A DNA stretch of 64,000 nucleotides, taken from assembly GCF_013410875.1 (NCBI RefSeq), contig NZ_JACCCU010000001.1, forward strand, positions 744,001-808,000, in the 5' to 3' direction. Shown here one piece after another: positions 16,328-27,329 of the stretch (its first letter is position 1; every line of letters starts with the position of its first letter). A program made the translations under genes and the position numbers. Origin of the DNA: Tunturiibacter empetritectus. Lineage in GTDB: Bacteria > Acidobacteriota > Terriglobia > Terriglobales > Acidobacteriaceae. The notes under the pieces are model-generated. The model was not told where the DNA came from. It made no database searches and was given only the letters and a program-made list of their open reading frames with translations.

Positions 16328-17760
16328 CTCCCGCCTACGCGTATACCATTGCGCTCATTCTTCTTCTCGTTATCCTTGCGTTAGCTGCCTACGTCGATCG
16401 TGTCTACTCGGAGATGGGCAAATTCCTCGCCCGCGAATATCAGGACAACATCGACGCCTGGGAGAGTGTCGTCGAACCTCGTCTTCGTCTTGGTCGCGAG
16501 TCCATCGCACTCTCCGCCTCGGTTCTTCGCCAGCTCACGCTGGCAACCCTGGCCCTGCTTTCGGGCCTTCGCCTCTACACCCACACCAGCCTGGTTCCAA
16601 CCCTTGCACGTACACCCAGTCTTGGCGAGGTTCTGCGCGCAGTCTTCGAGCTCATTCTTCTCATCCTCATCTTCGACCGCCTGCTCCCGCAACTCCTTTT
16701 CTCCCGCACCCGCGGCCTCTGGATCGCGCGCATCCTTCCTCTTCTGCAGGCGCTCTTCTATCTCATTCTTCCGGTCACTATGCTGCTGCAGCTGCTTCTC
16801 TCTATTGCTGCCCTCGCTGAGCCGGAAGACACCACTGAAGAAGATCATCCCTCCGAAGCCATGGATGCTCTTCTTGAAGCCGGCGAAGAGGAGGGCATCC
16901 TCGAGGAGTCTGATCGCGAACTGGTCCGCTCTGCCGTGGAGTTTGGTGACAAGGTTGTCCTTGAGGTCATGACTCCTCGCCCTGAGATCTTCGCCGTTCC
17001 CGGCACCCTCACGCTGCAGGAGTTCACCGCGACGATCAACGAACATGCCTTCTCGCGTGTCCCGGTCTTCAACGGTTCGCTTGACCACGTCACCGGCATC
17101 GGCTTTGCCCATGACCTGCTCAAAGTACTTGACGCTGAGGCAAATACGCGCACGGTTGCTCAAATTCAGCGCCCCGCCGCCTTTGTTCCTGAGACCAAGA
17201 AAGTGGCTGAGCTGCTACGCGAGATGCAGCGCGAAAAACAGCACATGCGCATCGTCATCGACGAGTACGGAAGTGTTGCAGGCCTTGTCACCATTGAGGA
17301 TTTGCTTGAGGCGATCGTCGGAAACATTGCGGATGAGCATGATGAGCCTGAAGCGGATGACCAACCGATCCGCGAATCGAATGGCGCTTATGTGGTCTCG
17401 GGAGCGTTTGAGCTTTCGCGTCTGCGCGACCTTTTTGCCGATCAATTCGAGCCGAATCAACGGGTTACGCGGCCTGCTGAGGATGGGGAGCCGCATGAGC
17501 CTGAGGAGGAGGGGGTGGATTCAGGTGAGGGGGAGGTGACGGATCTTCGCGATACGCGGGACGATCCCACGGCGTTGCGGCTCCCGGAACACTATGAATC
17601 TACGACACTTGGGGGACTGGTCTCAGAGATCGCCGGGCATATTCCGCTGCCCGGGGAGGTGGTGGAAGAGGATGGACTGCGGCTGGAGGTGCTGGCCAGT
17701 ACGGACCGGCGGATCGACCGGATTCGGGTTAGTCTTACGGATCCTCCGGACCTTTCTTAG
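16324..17760 (+). CDS. CNNM/CorC-family transporter-associated protein (HlyC/CorC family)
   Basis: A 478-residue membrane protein. Residues 1-165 hold several hydrophobic helices (CNNM-like domain). Residues about 205-335 form a CBS pair beginning VLEVMTPRPEIFAV, with the typical RMRIVIDEYGSVAGLVTIEDLLEAIVG region (here HMRIVIDEYG). A C-terminal CorC_HlyC domain ends IDRIRVSL. An acidic insertion (DGEPHEPEEEGVDSGEGEV) splits that last domain at about 385-405. Members are tied to Mg2+/Co2+ efflux. ATGA coupling to ybeY makes it the last gene of the phoH-GH16-ybeY-corC run. Confidence 0.9.
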   Translation: MTPAYAYTIALILLLVILALAAYVDRVYSEMGKFLAREYQDNIDAWESVVEPRLRLGRESIALSASVLRQLTLATLALLSGLRLYTHTSLVPTLARTPSLGEVLRAVFELILLILIFDRLLPQLLFSRTRGLWIARILPLLQALFYLILPVTMLLQLLLSIAALAEPEDTTEEDHPSEAMDALLEAGEEEGILEESDRELVRSAVEFGDKVVLEVMTPRPEIFAVPGTLTLQEFTATINEHAFSRVPVFNGSLDHVTGIGFAHDLLKVLDAEANTRTVAQIQRPAAFVPETKKVAELLREMQREKQHMRIVIDEYGSVAGLVTIEDLLEAIVGNIADEHDEPEADDQPIRESNGAYVVSGAFELSRLRDLFADQFEPNQRVTRPAEDGEPHEPEEEGVDSGEGEVTDLRDTRDDPTALRLPEHYESTTLGGLVSEIAGHIPLPGEVVEEDGLRLEVLASTDRRIDRIRVSLTDPPDLS

Positions 17761-17830
17761 AGGATTTTTTGGAGTGTTTTTTCTTGTGTGGTGGAATGGG
17801 CGAAAAATAAGGGGATTTTGCGAAAATTGG

Positions 17831-17949
17831 GTGTTTTGACGTGGTGTTTTGCTGGTGGGAGTGTGGTGGTTTGCGTGGCTGAGATGGTGTTTAAGCAGTC
17901 GTAGTTTCGGGCGCTAAAAATGCACCACGTTTTTCAACTTTATTTTTTG
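17831..17949. repeat. GTGGTG-rich dispersed repeat, copy 1
   Basis: About 119 bp that aligns by eye, at roughly 70 percent, with 43302-43419. Shared landmarks in order are gtgttttg, gtggtg, tgtggctga or gcgtggctga, tggtgttt, gtttcg, a stretch like aaaaatgcaccacgttttt, and actttatttt. No coding potential. Similarity may extend left toward 17785. Confidence 0.65.
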
Positions 17950-17960
17950 GGAAGAGACGC

Positions 17961-18180
17961 TGTCCTGCCGGACGGCCTCCTGCGCGGAGCGCGGTCACTT
18001 CGTGACTTGTATACCGCTTCGCATGGCGCTCCCGTTGGTCGCGAGGGAAGATTGATTCCGACCAACGGGAGGACCGCGCGAAGCTCTAAAAAGGCGTGCC
18101 AACGCCCGCCGCCGAATCGGGGTCCCCACAAACAGGTCTTCGTTTGTGGGGTGACCAAGCAGGGGCCGTCCGGCAGGACA
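17961..18180. repeat. Multi-hairpin structured element, copy A
   Basis: Perfect 17-bp terminal inverted repeats (17961-17977 and 18164-18180). Inside are GTCAC-ttc-GTGAC (17994-18006) nested in GCGGT/ACCGC (17991-17995, 18013-18017), and a perfect 13-bp stem (18029-18041 with 18059-18071). A ggcgt/acgcc stem lies at about 18093-18106, and an extra 10-bp stem CCCCACAAAC/GTTTGTGGGG (18124-18133, 18142-18151) is not present in copy B. The closely matching copy at 53888-54071 defines the family. It could be a mobile palindromic element (REP/MITE-like) or a transcribed structured RNA. Confidence 0.8.
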
Positions 18181-18201
18181 TTCTCTATAGCCGTGAGTTG
18201 A

Positions 18202-19266
18202 CTAGTCGATAGAGATCTTACGGAGCAGTTTGAAGTCGGAGAGCATCTTTCCTGTTCCCAGCACCACCGAGGCGAGGGGATCATCGGCGATGGAGACGGG
18301 AAGCCCGGTCTCCTCGCGGATGCGCTTGTCGAGGTTCTTGATGAGCGCGCCGCCGCCAGTGAGGACGATGCCGCGGTCGGAGATGTCTGCGGAGAGCTCG
18401 GGCGGGGTCCGCTCTAGTGCTACGCGGATGGCATTGATGATGGTTGCGATGCTCTCCGAGAGGGCTTCGCGGATCTCGGAGTCTTCGATGGTGATGGTCT
18501 TCGGCACGCCCTCGATGAGGTTGCGGCCTTTGACCTCCATGGAGAGGGGCTTGTCGAGCGGATAGGCCGAGCCGAGGGAGATCTTGATCTGCTCTGCGGT
18601 GCGCTCGCCGATGAGCAGGTTGTACTTCCGCTTGAGGTAGGTCATCACGGCCTCGTCCATCTGGTTTCCGGCCATGCGCACGGAGCGGGAGTAGACGATG
18701 CCTGCGAGCGAGATCACCGCAATATCCGTGGTGCCGCCGCCGATGTCGACGACCATGTTGCCACCTGGCTCGGTGATGGGCAAACCCGCGCCAATGGCGG
18801 CGACCATGGCCTGTTCGACCAGGTGGACCTCAGAGGCTTTGGCGCGATAGGCCGAGTCCATGACGGCTCGTTTTTCAACCTGGGTGATCTCGGAGGGGAC
18901 GCCGATGACGATGCGCGGGTGAACCATCATCTTCCGGTTATGCGCCTTCTGGATGAAGTAGTTCAGCATCTTTTCGGTGTGGCGGAAGTCGGCGATGACG
19001 CCGTCCTTCATCGGCTTGATGGCGACGATGTTTCCCGGCGTGCGGCCGAGCATCTCCTTGGCCTCTTTGCCGACGGCTTCAACCTCGTTGGTGATCTTGT
19101 TCACCGCGATGATGGAGGGCTCGTTGACGATGATGCCTTTGCCGTGTGCGAAGACGAGCGTGTTCGCCGTGCCGAGGTCGATAGCAAGGTCGCTGGAAAA
19201 GAGGCTGAAAAGAGACCGCATATTGTGAATGCGGGAGTAACGCATCTGAAAACTATTCGAAGACAT
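18202..19266 (-). CDS. mreB: Rod-shape-determining actin homologue MreB
   Basis: A 354-residue bacterial actin that polymerises under the inner membrane and guides the elongation machinery. It shows phosphate-1 DLAIDLGTANTLVF, the MVVDIGGGTTDIAV phosphate-2 motif and the adenosine loop GIVLTGGGALIKNLD. The start may instead be the Met at 19221 (MRSLFSLFSSDLAIDLG), which is closer to typical MreB lengths (about 340). It is separated by ten kilobases from mreC-mreD-mrdA-rodA (29.3-34.3 kb), so its expression is uncoupled from theirs. The stop lies 22 bases from structured element A. Confidence 0.96.
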   Translation of the reverse strand: MSSNSFQMRYSRIHNMRSLFSLFSSDLAIDLGTANTLVFAHGKGIIVNEPSIIAVNKITNEVEAVGKEAKEMLGRTPGNIVAIKPMKDGVIADFRHTEKMLNYFIQKAHNRKMMVHPRIVIGVPSEITQVEKRAVMDSAYRAKASEVHLVEQAMVAAIGAGLPITEPGGNMVVDIGGGTTDIAVISLAGIVYSRSVRMAGNQMDEAVMTYLKRKYNLLIGERTAEQIKISLGSAYPLDKPLSMEVKGRNLIEGVPKTITIEDSEIREALSESIATIINAIRVALERTPPELSADISDRGIVLTGGGALIKNLDKRIREETGLPVSIADDPLASVVLGTGKMLSDFKLLRKISID

Positions 19267-19368
19267 AGGTGTTTGCGATCGATCCTAAAAAGAGACTCAC
19301 ACTAGTGTATTCCTTTAGCAAGCGCTATTTCAGCACCTAACCTAACCAGTAAGCATGCCTCTTCTGTG

Positions 19369-20721
19369 TTAGTCCCGTTCTGGTTCACACAGCAGCCGAC
19401 AGCAGAACAGCGCCGAAGGATAGATGAGGATGCTGACGTGCCGGGTGTAGGCAAAGCCGATCAGGAAGGGAAGTGTGGAGGCTGCGACCAGGGCAAGAAA
19501 AGTAGCCGCCTCCACGCGCAACCATCGGTCTGCTGGTGGACGGTGTCGAAGCAGAAGAAAGATTGAACTGGCGGTCGCGATCCAGAAGATCAACCTGAAG
19601 GCGAGCATTCCGGCGATTTCGATCAGCCGTCGACCCCCTAAACTTGCGGTGGAACCGTATTTTTCGAGTGAAAAGAAGAGGATCTTCAGCTTGCGAGCAT
19701 CTCCTGACAGCGTCTCCTGGGGATGAGTCCGCAGGTACTCGAACGCCGATCGCAGGTGATAGTCGTTGAAGCTCCACTCGTCCGGGAAACTTACTCCGCG
19801 GTTCAGTTCAAAGTCGTACCAGTCGAGCGAGTCGCCGTGCGGCGGCGGGTAGTTTCGTAGAAAGCCTGCGTTGTTGCCTTTGTGCAGATTGATTCCGTCG
19901 AAGCTGGTTCCCAAGCTGTATCGGCCGCTGGCGTGATGCTGATGCAGCGCCCACCCGAGAGGAGCTGCCGCAACCAGCAGGAGGACGAGCCAACGCAGGC
20001 TTGTCTGCTTCTCTAAAGCGAGGAAGCCTGCCAACAGAACCAGCACGGCAAGTTGCATTCCGCTCTTCGAGAGGTAAAGCCCATCGAGCGCCGCCGCGAA
20101 CAATAGAGCCCTGTGAGTGCCGTGCAGGCTTGCCGTTCCAACGGTTCTCCGTCCGGGCTGGCCGAAGAACAGAATTGCCGCGCCCAGCGCCAGAAAGCTG
20201 TAGGAGAAGCCTTCGTCTACCTGCAGATTGGTTACGTCGGCCAGAAACGCCGGAATCAAAAACGGAACGAGAAGCAGCAGGATCGTCAACGCTCTGCGAC
20301 CGGGCGGCTGCGGCAGACAACACCATGCGAGATAGAGGGCGAACTCGACCGGCAACAACAGGAGGATTGTCTTGAAGCAGACGACTGGAATATAGCGATC
20401 GCCCAGGAGTCGAATGCCTGAGGCAACGACGACTGCGGTAGCCGGCATGCGCGCGGCGTGGAAGCAGATGGGATTGCCGCGGGTTCCCATCTCTTCGGTG
20501 CAGACTGTGATACCGCCGCCGGTCAGCAGGCTGCGCGTGGTTGGCCCGACGAAGTTGGTAATAGAGAAGAGCGACTTGTTTGCGCGGGTATGATCGAGTG
20601 CCCATACTGTGGCCAGCGAAAGGAGTACGGGAACGAGGAGCAGGACCAGCAGCAGACGACGGTCTCGCCTGGTCTGGTATAACTCGATTGAGTTTAAATC
20701 GCCTGGGACGATTGCCCGCAT
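19369..20721 (-). CDS. Multi-pass membrane protein of unknown function, GT-C-like
   Basis: A 450-residue inner-membrane protein with about ten hydrophobic segments. A first helix ([20 protein letters not shown]) is followed by an extracytoplasmic loop, several helices, another loop (about 280-330, with [24 protein letters not shown]) and three closing helices. This layout resembles GT-C glycosyltransferases or PMT-like proteins, but I see no diagnostic acidic motif in the first loop. It stands alone, divergent from ald. No specific role can be given. Confidence 0.7.
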   Translation of the reverse strand: MRAIVPGDLNSIELYQTRRDRRLLLVLLLVPVLLSLATVWALDHTRANKSLFSITNFVGPTTRSLLTGGGITVCTEEMGTRGNPICFHAARMPATAVVVASGIRLLGDRYIPVVCFKTILLLLPVEFALYLAWCCLPQPPGRRALTILLLLVPFLIPAFLADVTNLQVDEGFSYSFLALGAAILFFGQPGRRTVGTASLHGTHRALLFAAALDGLYLSKSGMQLAVLVLLAGFLALEKQTSLRWLVLLLVAAAPLGWALHQHHASGRYSLGTSFDGINLHKGNNAGFLRNYPPPHGDSLDWYDFELNRGVSFPDEWSFNDYHLRSAFEYLRTHPQETLSGDARKLKILFFSLEKYGSTASLGGRRLIEIAGMLAFRLIFWIATASSIFLLLRHRPPADRWLRVEAATFLALVAASTLPFLIGFAYTRHVSILIYPSALFCCRLLCEPERD

Positions 20722-20901
20722 CTGCCCAATCTAATCGAAGTTGAGCCGGATGCTACGTTTGGTCTCCGCTTTCCTGATGGGGTCCTCGCCTGGGTTCGCT
20801 TGTGGAAGCGAACTATGGGAAGCTTCTCATGTTGCTGTGACATCGTTTCGGCGCAAATAGATACAATCGAAGGCAGCATCAAGCAAAGTGGAGACAGACG
20901 A

Positions 20902-22014
20902 ATGATTATTGGTGTGCCAAAGGAAGTTAAGGATCACGAGAGCCGCGTCGGGGTGACCCCGGCGGGCGTGAAAGCACTGGTCGAGGCAGGACACAAGGTT
21001 CTCGTGGAGCATGATGCAGGCGCGCTGTCGGCTATGCCGGACGACGAGTACCAGTCCGCGGGCGCCGAGATTGTTGGCTCGGCCTACGATGTGTGGCGGC
21101 TGGCGGAGATGGTCGTCAAGGTGAAGGAGCCGGTCGAGAAGGAGTACAAGAACTTTCGCGAGGGGCTGGTACTTTTCACATATCTCCATCTGGCTCCGCT
21201 GAACGATCTGACGGACGCACTGCTTCACTCGAAGGTGACGGGGATTGCATATGAGACGGTTCGCGATCGCGCGGGCACGCTGCCGCTGCTGACTCCGATG
21301 AGCGAGGTTGCTGGACGCATGAGCGTGCAGGTTGGCGCAGCTTATCTTGAGAAGGAGCATGGTGGGCGCGGAGTTCTGCTGGGCGGCGTTCCGGGTGTGC
21401 CTCCGGGGAATGTCTGCGTTATTGGCGGCGGTATTGTGGGGACGAACGCCGCGAAGATTGCGCTGGGCATGGGCGCGAAGGTGACGCTGATCGATTTGAA
21501 TTTGAATCGGCTGCGCGAGTTGGATGACATCTTTGGCGGACGGATCTATACGGTTGCGTCGAACAGCTACAACATTGAGCATGCGGTTCGGGAGGCTGAT
21601 CTGGTGATCGGCGGCGTTCTGATTCCGGGTGCGGCTGCGCCGAAGATCGTGACTAAGGCGATGGTGGCGAAGATGAAGAAGGGCGCGGTGATCGTGGATG
21701 TGGCTATCGACCAGGGCGGCTGCATCGAGACGGCGCACCCGACGACACACTCGAATCCTTCTTATGAAGTGAACGGCGTGGTGCACTACTGCGTGACGAA
21801 TATGCCTGCCGCGGTGCCGAATACCTCGACGCTTGCGTTGACGAATGCGACGTTTCCTTGTGTGCTGAAGCTGGCGCGGCTGGGGGCGAATGCGGCGATC
21901 AGCGAAGACAAGGGCATTGCCGAGGGCGTGAATACGTTCAACGGCGTGCTGACGTATGGTGCGGTGGCGCAAGCGCAGAAGCGTGAGTGGCAGGCGGTTG
22001 CGAAGCTCGTTTAG
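20902..22014 (+). CDS. ald: Alanine dehydrogenase
   Basis: A 370-residue NAD-dependent L-alanine dehydrogenase (alanine + NAD+ + water to pyruvate + NH4+ + NADH). It starts [20 protein letters not shown], carries the substrate region THLYLA-like (FTYLHLAPL) and the Rossmann motif [20 protein letters not shown], and has [21 protein letters not shown] near the C-terminus. The ATG at 20902 is preceded by GGAG at the right distance; the longer frame from 20800 would add an atypical Cys-rich leader. The length matches the family (about 371). It is divergent from the membrane protein and 66 bp before ntrY. Confidence 0.96.
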   Translation: MIIGVPKEVKDHESRVGVTPAGVKALVEAGHKVLVEHDAGALSAMPDDEYQSAGAEIVGSAYDVWRLAEMVVKVKEPVEKEYKNFREGLVLFTYLHLAPLNDLTDALLHSKVTGIAYETVRDRAGTLPLLTPMSEVAGRMSVQVGAAYLEKEHGGRGVLLGGVPGVPPGNVCVIGGGIVGTNAAKIALGMGAKVTLIDLNLNRLRELDDIFGGRIYTVASNSYNIEHAVREADLVIGGVLIPGAAAPKIVTKAMVAKMKKGAVIVDVAIDQGGCIETAHPTTHSNPSYEVNGVVHYCVTNMPAAVPNTSTLALTNATFPCVLKLARLGANAAISEDKGIAEGVNTFNGVLTYGAVAQAQKREWQAVAKLV

Positions 22015-22080
22015 CTGCTGCGGTATGGGCGATCGACGAGCGTGTGGCCGCATATAATCGGGGGACTTAGGAGGGCGGGC

Positions 22081-24695
22081 ATGGGCGCGACTGCGAACCG
22101 GCGAAAGATTTGGATCGTGGCTCTGGGGACGTGCCTGCTTATCCTCTTTGTGGCGCTGGCGACGCTGAATGCGTTTAATACGCAGCTGCCAAAGCCCGCG
22201 AGTACGCAGCAGACGGTCATCTTTACGGGGCTGTCGATTGTGGCTTTTCTTCTGTTTGTTGCGGTGCTGCTGCTGCTGGTCCGCAATGTGTTGAAGCTGT
22301 ATGCGGACCAGCGCAGCCGGGTGATGGGGACGCGTCTGCGCACGCGGATGTTGTGGGGCGCGGTGCTGGTGAGCCTGGTTCCGATTGCTTCAATGTTTGC
22401 GTTCAGTTATCAGCTGATGAATCGCGCGGTGGATCGCTGGTTTACGCAGCCGGTGACGGATATGCGCGAAGACAGCAATAATATGGCGCTGGAGCTGGCG
22501 CACTATACGACGGCGAATGCTCGCGCTGAGGCGGATTCAATTGCTGCCAGTTTGCCGGCTGCGCCGGTGATTGCTCCTGTGGCCAAGGCGGCGGGTGGCG
22601 GTCGGGCGGGTGCTTCGGGCCGGGGTTCTGACCGGCGCTCGAACCGTGGGGCGTTGCCTGCGCATGCGGCGGCACCATCGGCTGTGTCTTTAGCTGTGTC
22701 TAGGAATCGCGAGGCGATCCATGATGTGCTGCGACAGCATGAGATCACACTGCAGAATGGCTTTGCGATCGTCTATCGCGAGGGCCGCGTAGTGGCTTCG
22801 TTTCATATGCCGCAGCGGGCTGGGACGACGGCGCAGGTCAAGGTGTGGCTTCCTGATCAGGTGGCCGGGGCCGATACGGATGAGTCGAGCGCCCAGAGAC
22901 AAGCTGATCCTGTGGATGCTGCGATTTTGACTGCGGCGCAGCGCGTGGATCAGCCGGTTTTTTCTCTTGGCGCTACGGACTATGCGCTAGGCGCAACGAC
23001 ATTAAAACAGGGCGAGACTGTGGTGGTTGGTTTGCCGATGCCGTTTGGGATGGCGGCGACGATGACGAATCTGCGCAAGGCGGCGGATGCGTACTGGGTG
23101 CTCTACAGCGAGCGGCGGCAGATCCGTGATCTTTATATGCTGCTGCTGATGATGATGACGAGCCTTGCGCTGTTTGCGTCGTGCTGGCTGGCGCTGCATC
23201 TGTCGAAGCAGGTGACTAAGCCGGTGGAGGCGCTGGCGGATGCGATGGAGGCGATCGCGCAGGGGGATTACGGCCATCGCGTGCAGGAGAGCGCGACCGA
23301 AGAGCTGGGGGAGCTGGTGCGCAGCTTCAACCACATGGCGGCCGATCTTGAGGGCAGTCGACGCGCGGTGGAGGAGTCGACGGTGCAGCTCAGCGCGGCG
23401 AATACGGCGCTGGAGGCCAGGCGCGGCGAGCTTGAGACGATGCTCGAGACGATTCCGAATGGTGTGGCGACGCTCGATACCGATCGGCGCATTATTCTTG
23501 CCAACCGGGCGCTTAGCGAGATGATGGACCCGGGCGGGCAGAGGCCGTTCTATGGGCTGGTGATGGAGGAGGTCTTTCCGCCTGAGGTGTCTGAGGTGCT
23601 TGATCGTCTGATTAAACGCAGTCATCGCATGGGGTCGGCGTCGAGTGAGATTGAGATTCCTGGTTTTCCTCAAAGCTCGGGCGACAGGTTTGGCGGGACG
23701 ATGAACCTGCTGGCTACGGTTGCTCTGCTGGAGATGCCGGCGGCTACGGAACGGATGCGCCGGGAGCATCAGGGCTATGTGATTGTGCTGGAAAACGCGA
23801 CGGAGCTGCTGCGAGCGCAGAAGCAGTCGGCGTGGAAGGAGGTGGCGCGGCGTGTGGCGCACGAGATTAAGAATCCGCTTACTCCGATCAGTCTTAGCGC
23901 AGAACAGATTCGCCGGCATATTGACCGCCTTGCGCGCGCTGTCGCTGAGGCCACGTCTGTCAGCGCTCCGGAGTCGCCGTCGATCGCTGTCATTCGCCGA
24001 TGCTCGGAGGTCATTACCTCTTCGGTTGAGAGTATGCGGTCGCTGGTCGATCAGTTTGCCGCGCTCGCGGAGTTTCCGACGGCTCGGCCAAAGCCTGCGG
24101 ACCTCAACACGATTGTGGAGAACTCACTCGCGCTGTTTGCTGGACGGATGCAGACGGTCCGCATCGTGCGCAAGATGAGCATCGACCTGCCGCTGGTGAT
24201 GGCGGACCCGGAGGCGCTGAAGCGGGCGCTTGGCAACCTCATCGACAATGCCGCCGAGGCGATGCAGCAGAGCCTCTATCGCGAGCTGCAGATCAGCACG
24301 TGTTTGCTGGAGAACGGGATGGTCGAGCTTGCCATTGCAGACAGCGGCTCCGGTCTCACCGATGACATGCGCGAGCGCCTCTTTCTGCCGTATTTTTCTA
24401 CCAAGCAGCGCGGCACGGGACTTGGACTGGCGATTGCCGCGAAGATAATCCAGGAGCACCAGGGCACGATCCGCGCGGAGAAGAATGAGCCTGCGGGTGC
24501 AAGATTCATCATCGAACTGCGACCGGCCCTCTCGACCGACAGCGACCCGGACGCGCCGGCGGCCTTCAGTGGATTCGCCACGCCGCAGAACGGCCATGCT
24601 GCAGTGGCTGCAGTTGAATCTGCTATAGAGCTTCCAGTTCACGGCGACACAAAAGCACAGGACGACTTAGCCTCCACCCTCCCCAGAGGCCCCCA

Positions 24696-24699
<4 letters not shown>
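22081..24699 (+). CDS. ntrY: NtrY-like membrane sensor histidine kinase
   Basis: About 872 residues. I use the ATG at 22081 because AGGAGG lies just upstream; an ATG at 22042 is in frame but lacks a ribosome site. There are three N-terminal membrane helices (about 12-32, 47-70, 95-115), a long periplasmic/linker region and a fourth helix near 360. These are followed by a HAMP domain, a PAS domain (about 455-560), the HisKA site RRVAHEIKNPLTPI and an HATPase domain with NLIDNAAEAM and GTGLGLAI. The linker has a Gly/Arg/Ala-rich stretch near residue 175-205. The stop overlaps the start of ntrX as ATGA, so the two form a standard two-component operon. Confidence 0.93.
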
Positions 24700-26066
<1,367 letters not shown>

Positions 26067-26097
26067 GTGTTTGTGCGAGGGGGTAGAGACTGTAAAC

Positions 26098-26208
26098 GCA
26101 GATTCCCTTCGGGAATGACAACCAGAAAAGGCAATGGCAGAAGCAGATTCCCTTAGGGAATGACAACAAGAGGGGCAGCGGCTGAAGCAGATTTATTCGG
26201 GAATGATA
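26098..26208. repeat. Three tandem imperfect copies of a ~45-bp unit
   Basis: The core gcagattcccttcgggaatg recurs at 26098, 26143 and 26187 (periods 45 and 44). The third copy is degraded. Each copy contains the small palindrome attccc-ttc-gggaat. It lies between the convergent ntrX and era genes. Confidence 0.7.
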
Positions 26209-26220
26209 CTTTGTCTGCTG

Positions 26221-27270
26221 TTACTTTTCTTCTGCGGCTTGCTTTGCGGCGATCTCTTCGAGTTGGCGGCGCCAGTCGAGGTCTTCGACGAAGCCGCGGC
26301 TGGAGCGCCACTCTTCCTGAACTTTGACGAAGAGTTCGAGGAAGACGCGGGTGCCGAGGAGCGATTCGATGTCTTTGCGGGCTGCGGTGCCGATGCGCTT
26401 CAGCATCTCGCCCTGCTTGCCGATGAGGATCGCCTTTTGTCCGGTGCGTTCGCAGAAGATCGCGGCTGAGACCTTCGTCACTGGCAGTTTGCCGTCCTTC
26501 GTCTTTTTCATGGACGCGGGCTCTTCGAACTTCTCGATGACGACTGCGGTGGCGTAGGGGACCTCTTCGCCGGTGAGCATGAGAATCTTTTCGCGGATGA
26601 GTTCAGCGACGAGGAAGCGCTCCGGTTGGTCGGTCAGTTGATGCTTGGGGAAGTAGCGCTGGCCCTCTTTGAGTTGGCCGACGATCTTCTCGAGGAGAAG
26701 ATCGAGGCCCTCCTTCTTGCGGGCTGAGATGGGAATCACATCGGCGAAGGGATGAAGCGTGGACCAGTGCGCGATCAGCGGGAGCAGGTCTTTCTTGGGG
26801 ATCGCGTCCATCTTGTTAAGGACGAGGATGACGGGACATTCGAGCTTTTTGATCAGCGAGAGGGCGAAGTCGTCTTCAGCGGCGGACATGCCCATGCGGC
26901 CTGTGGCTTTTCCGCTGTCTTTCTCTCCCAGGGCCTTTGGCAGGCGGTGGGTCACGTCGACGATAAACAGGACGGCGTCGCGCGACTCCAGCGCATCGTG
27001 AACCTCCTGCATCATCCTTTTGTCGAGCTGCGTGTCGGGCTTGTGGATGCCGGGTGTGTCGACCAGAACGACCTGCGCGGCGGGATGTCCGGGCTCGCCT
27101 TTGGCTTTCTTCTTCAGGGGAACTTCGAGAACGCCGTGGATGCGGGTGCGCGTCGTCTGCGGCTTGTGTGTGACGATAGCCAGCTTCTGCCCGAGCAGGG
27201 CGTTCAGCAGAGTGGATTTGCCCGCGTTGGGGCGACCGATGATGGAGACGAAACCGGAGCGAAAGGCCAT
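26221..27270 (-). CDS. era: GTPase Era
   Basis: A 349-residue GTPase for 30S subunit assembly. The G domain has G1 GRPNAGKST, G2 around TRTRIHG, G3 DTPG (VVLVDTPGIHKP), G4 NKMD and G5 SA. A C-terminal KH domain contains ILIGKQGEMLKRIGTAARKDIE. It is longer than typical Era (about 300) because of Lys-rich insertions after switch II regions (LKKKAKGEPGHPA; GEKDSGKATGRMGMSAAEDD) and a C-terminal extension rich in Ala/Glu/Lys. It is divergent from the esterase gene, with a 59-bp spacer. Confidence 0.95.
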   Translation of the reverse strand: MAFRSGFVSIIGRPNAGKSTLLNALLGQKLAIVTHKPQTTRTRIHGVLEVPLKKKAKGEPGHPAAQVVLVDTPGIHKPDTQLDKRMMQEVHDALESRDAVLFIVDVTHRLPKALGEKDSGKATGRMGMSAAEDDFALSLIKKLECPVILVLNKMDAIPKKDLLPLIAHWSTLHPFADVIPISARKKEGLDLLLEKIVGQLKEGQRYFPKHQLTDQPERFLVAELIREKILMLTGEEVPYATAVVIEKFEEPASMKKTKDGKLPVTKVSAAIFCERTGQKAILIGKQGEMLKRIGTAARKDIESLLGTRVFLELFVKVQEEWRSSRGFVEDLDWRRQLEEIAAKQAAEEK

Positions 27271-27329
27271 TCTCCTTATTATGCGCTGTTGCGGTGCCGT
27301 AGTTCGTAAGCTCGGCTAAACTGACTCGT

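Larger units (their letters stand above)
17761..18201. other. Convergent intergenic region built from two repeat elements
   Basis: Between the stops of corC and mreB. It is almost completely filled by a GTGGTG-rich repeat (17831-17949) and a multi-hairpin element (17961-18180). The frames seen across it (for example 17920-18201 on plus and 17940-18284 on minus) are by-products of the repeat and overlap mreB; I do not call them genes. Confidence 0.75.

Noticed and set aside
17920-18284. Open frames on both strands across the hairpin element (for example plus 17920-18201, minus 17940-18284)
   Set aside because: They lie in a palindromic repeat, have skewed composition, and run into mreB. Similar pseudo-frames occur in copy B (53866-54087).
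18202-19266. mreB lying ten kilobases from mreC-mreD as evidence of a rearrangement
   Set aside because: I cannot tell from one window whether this is strain-specific or the normal order in the group.
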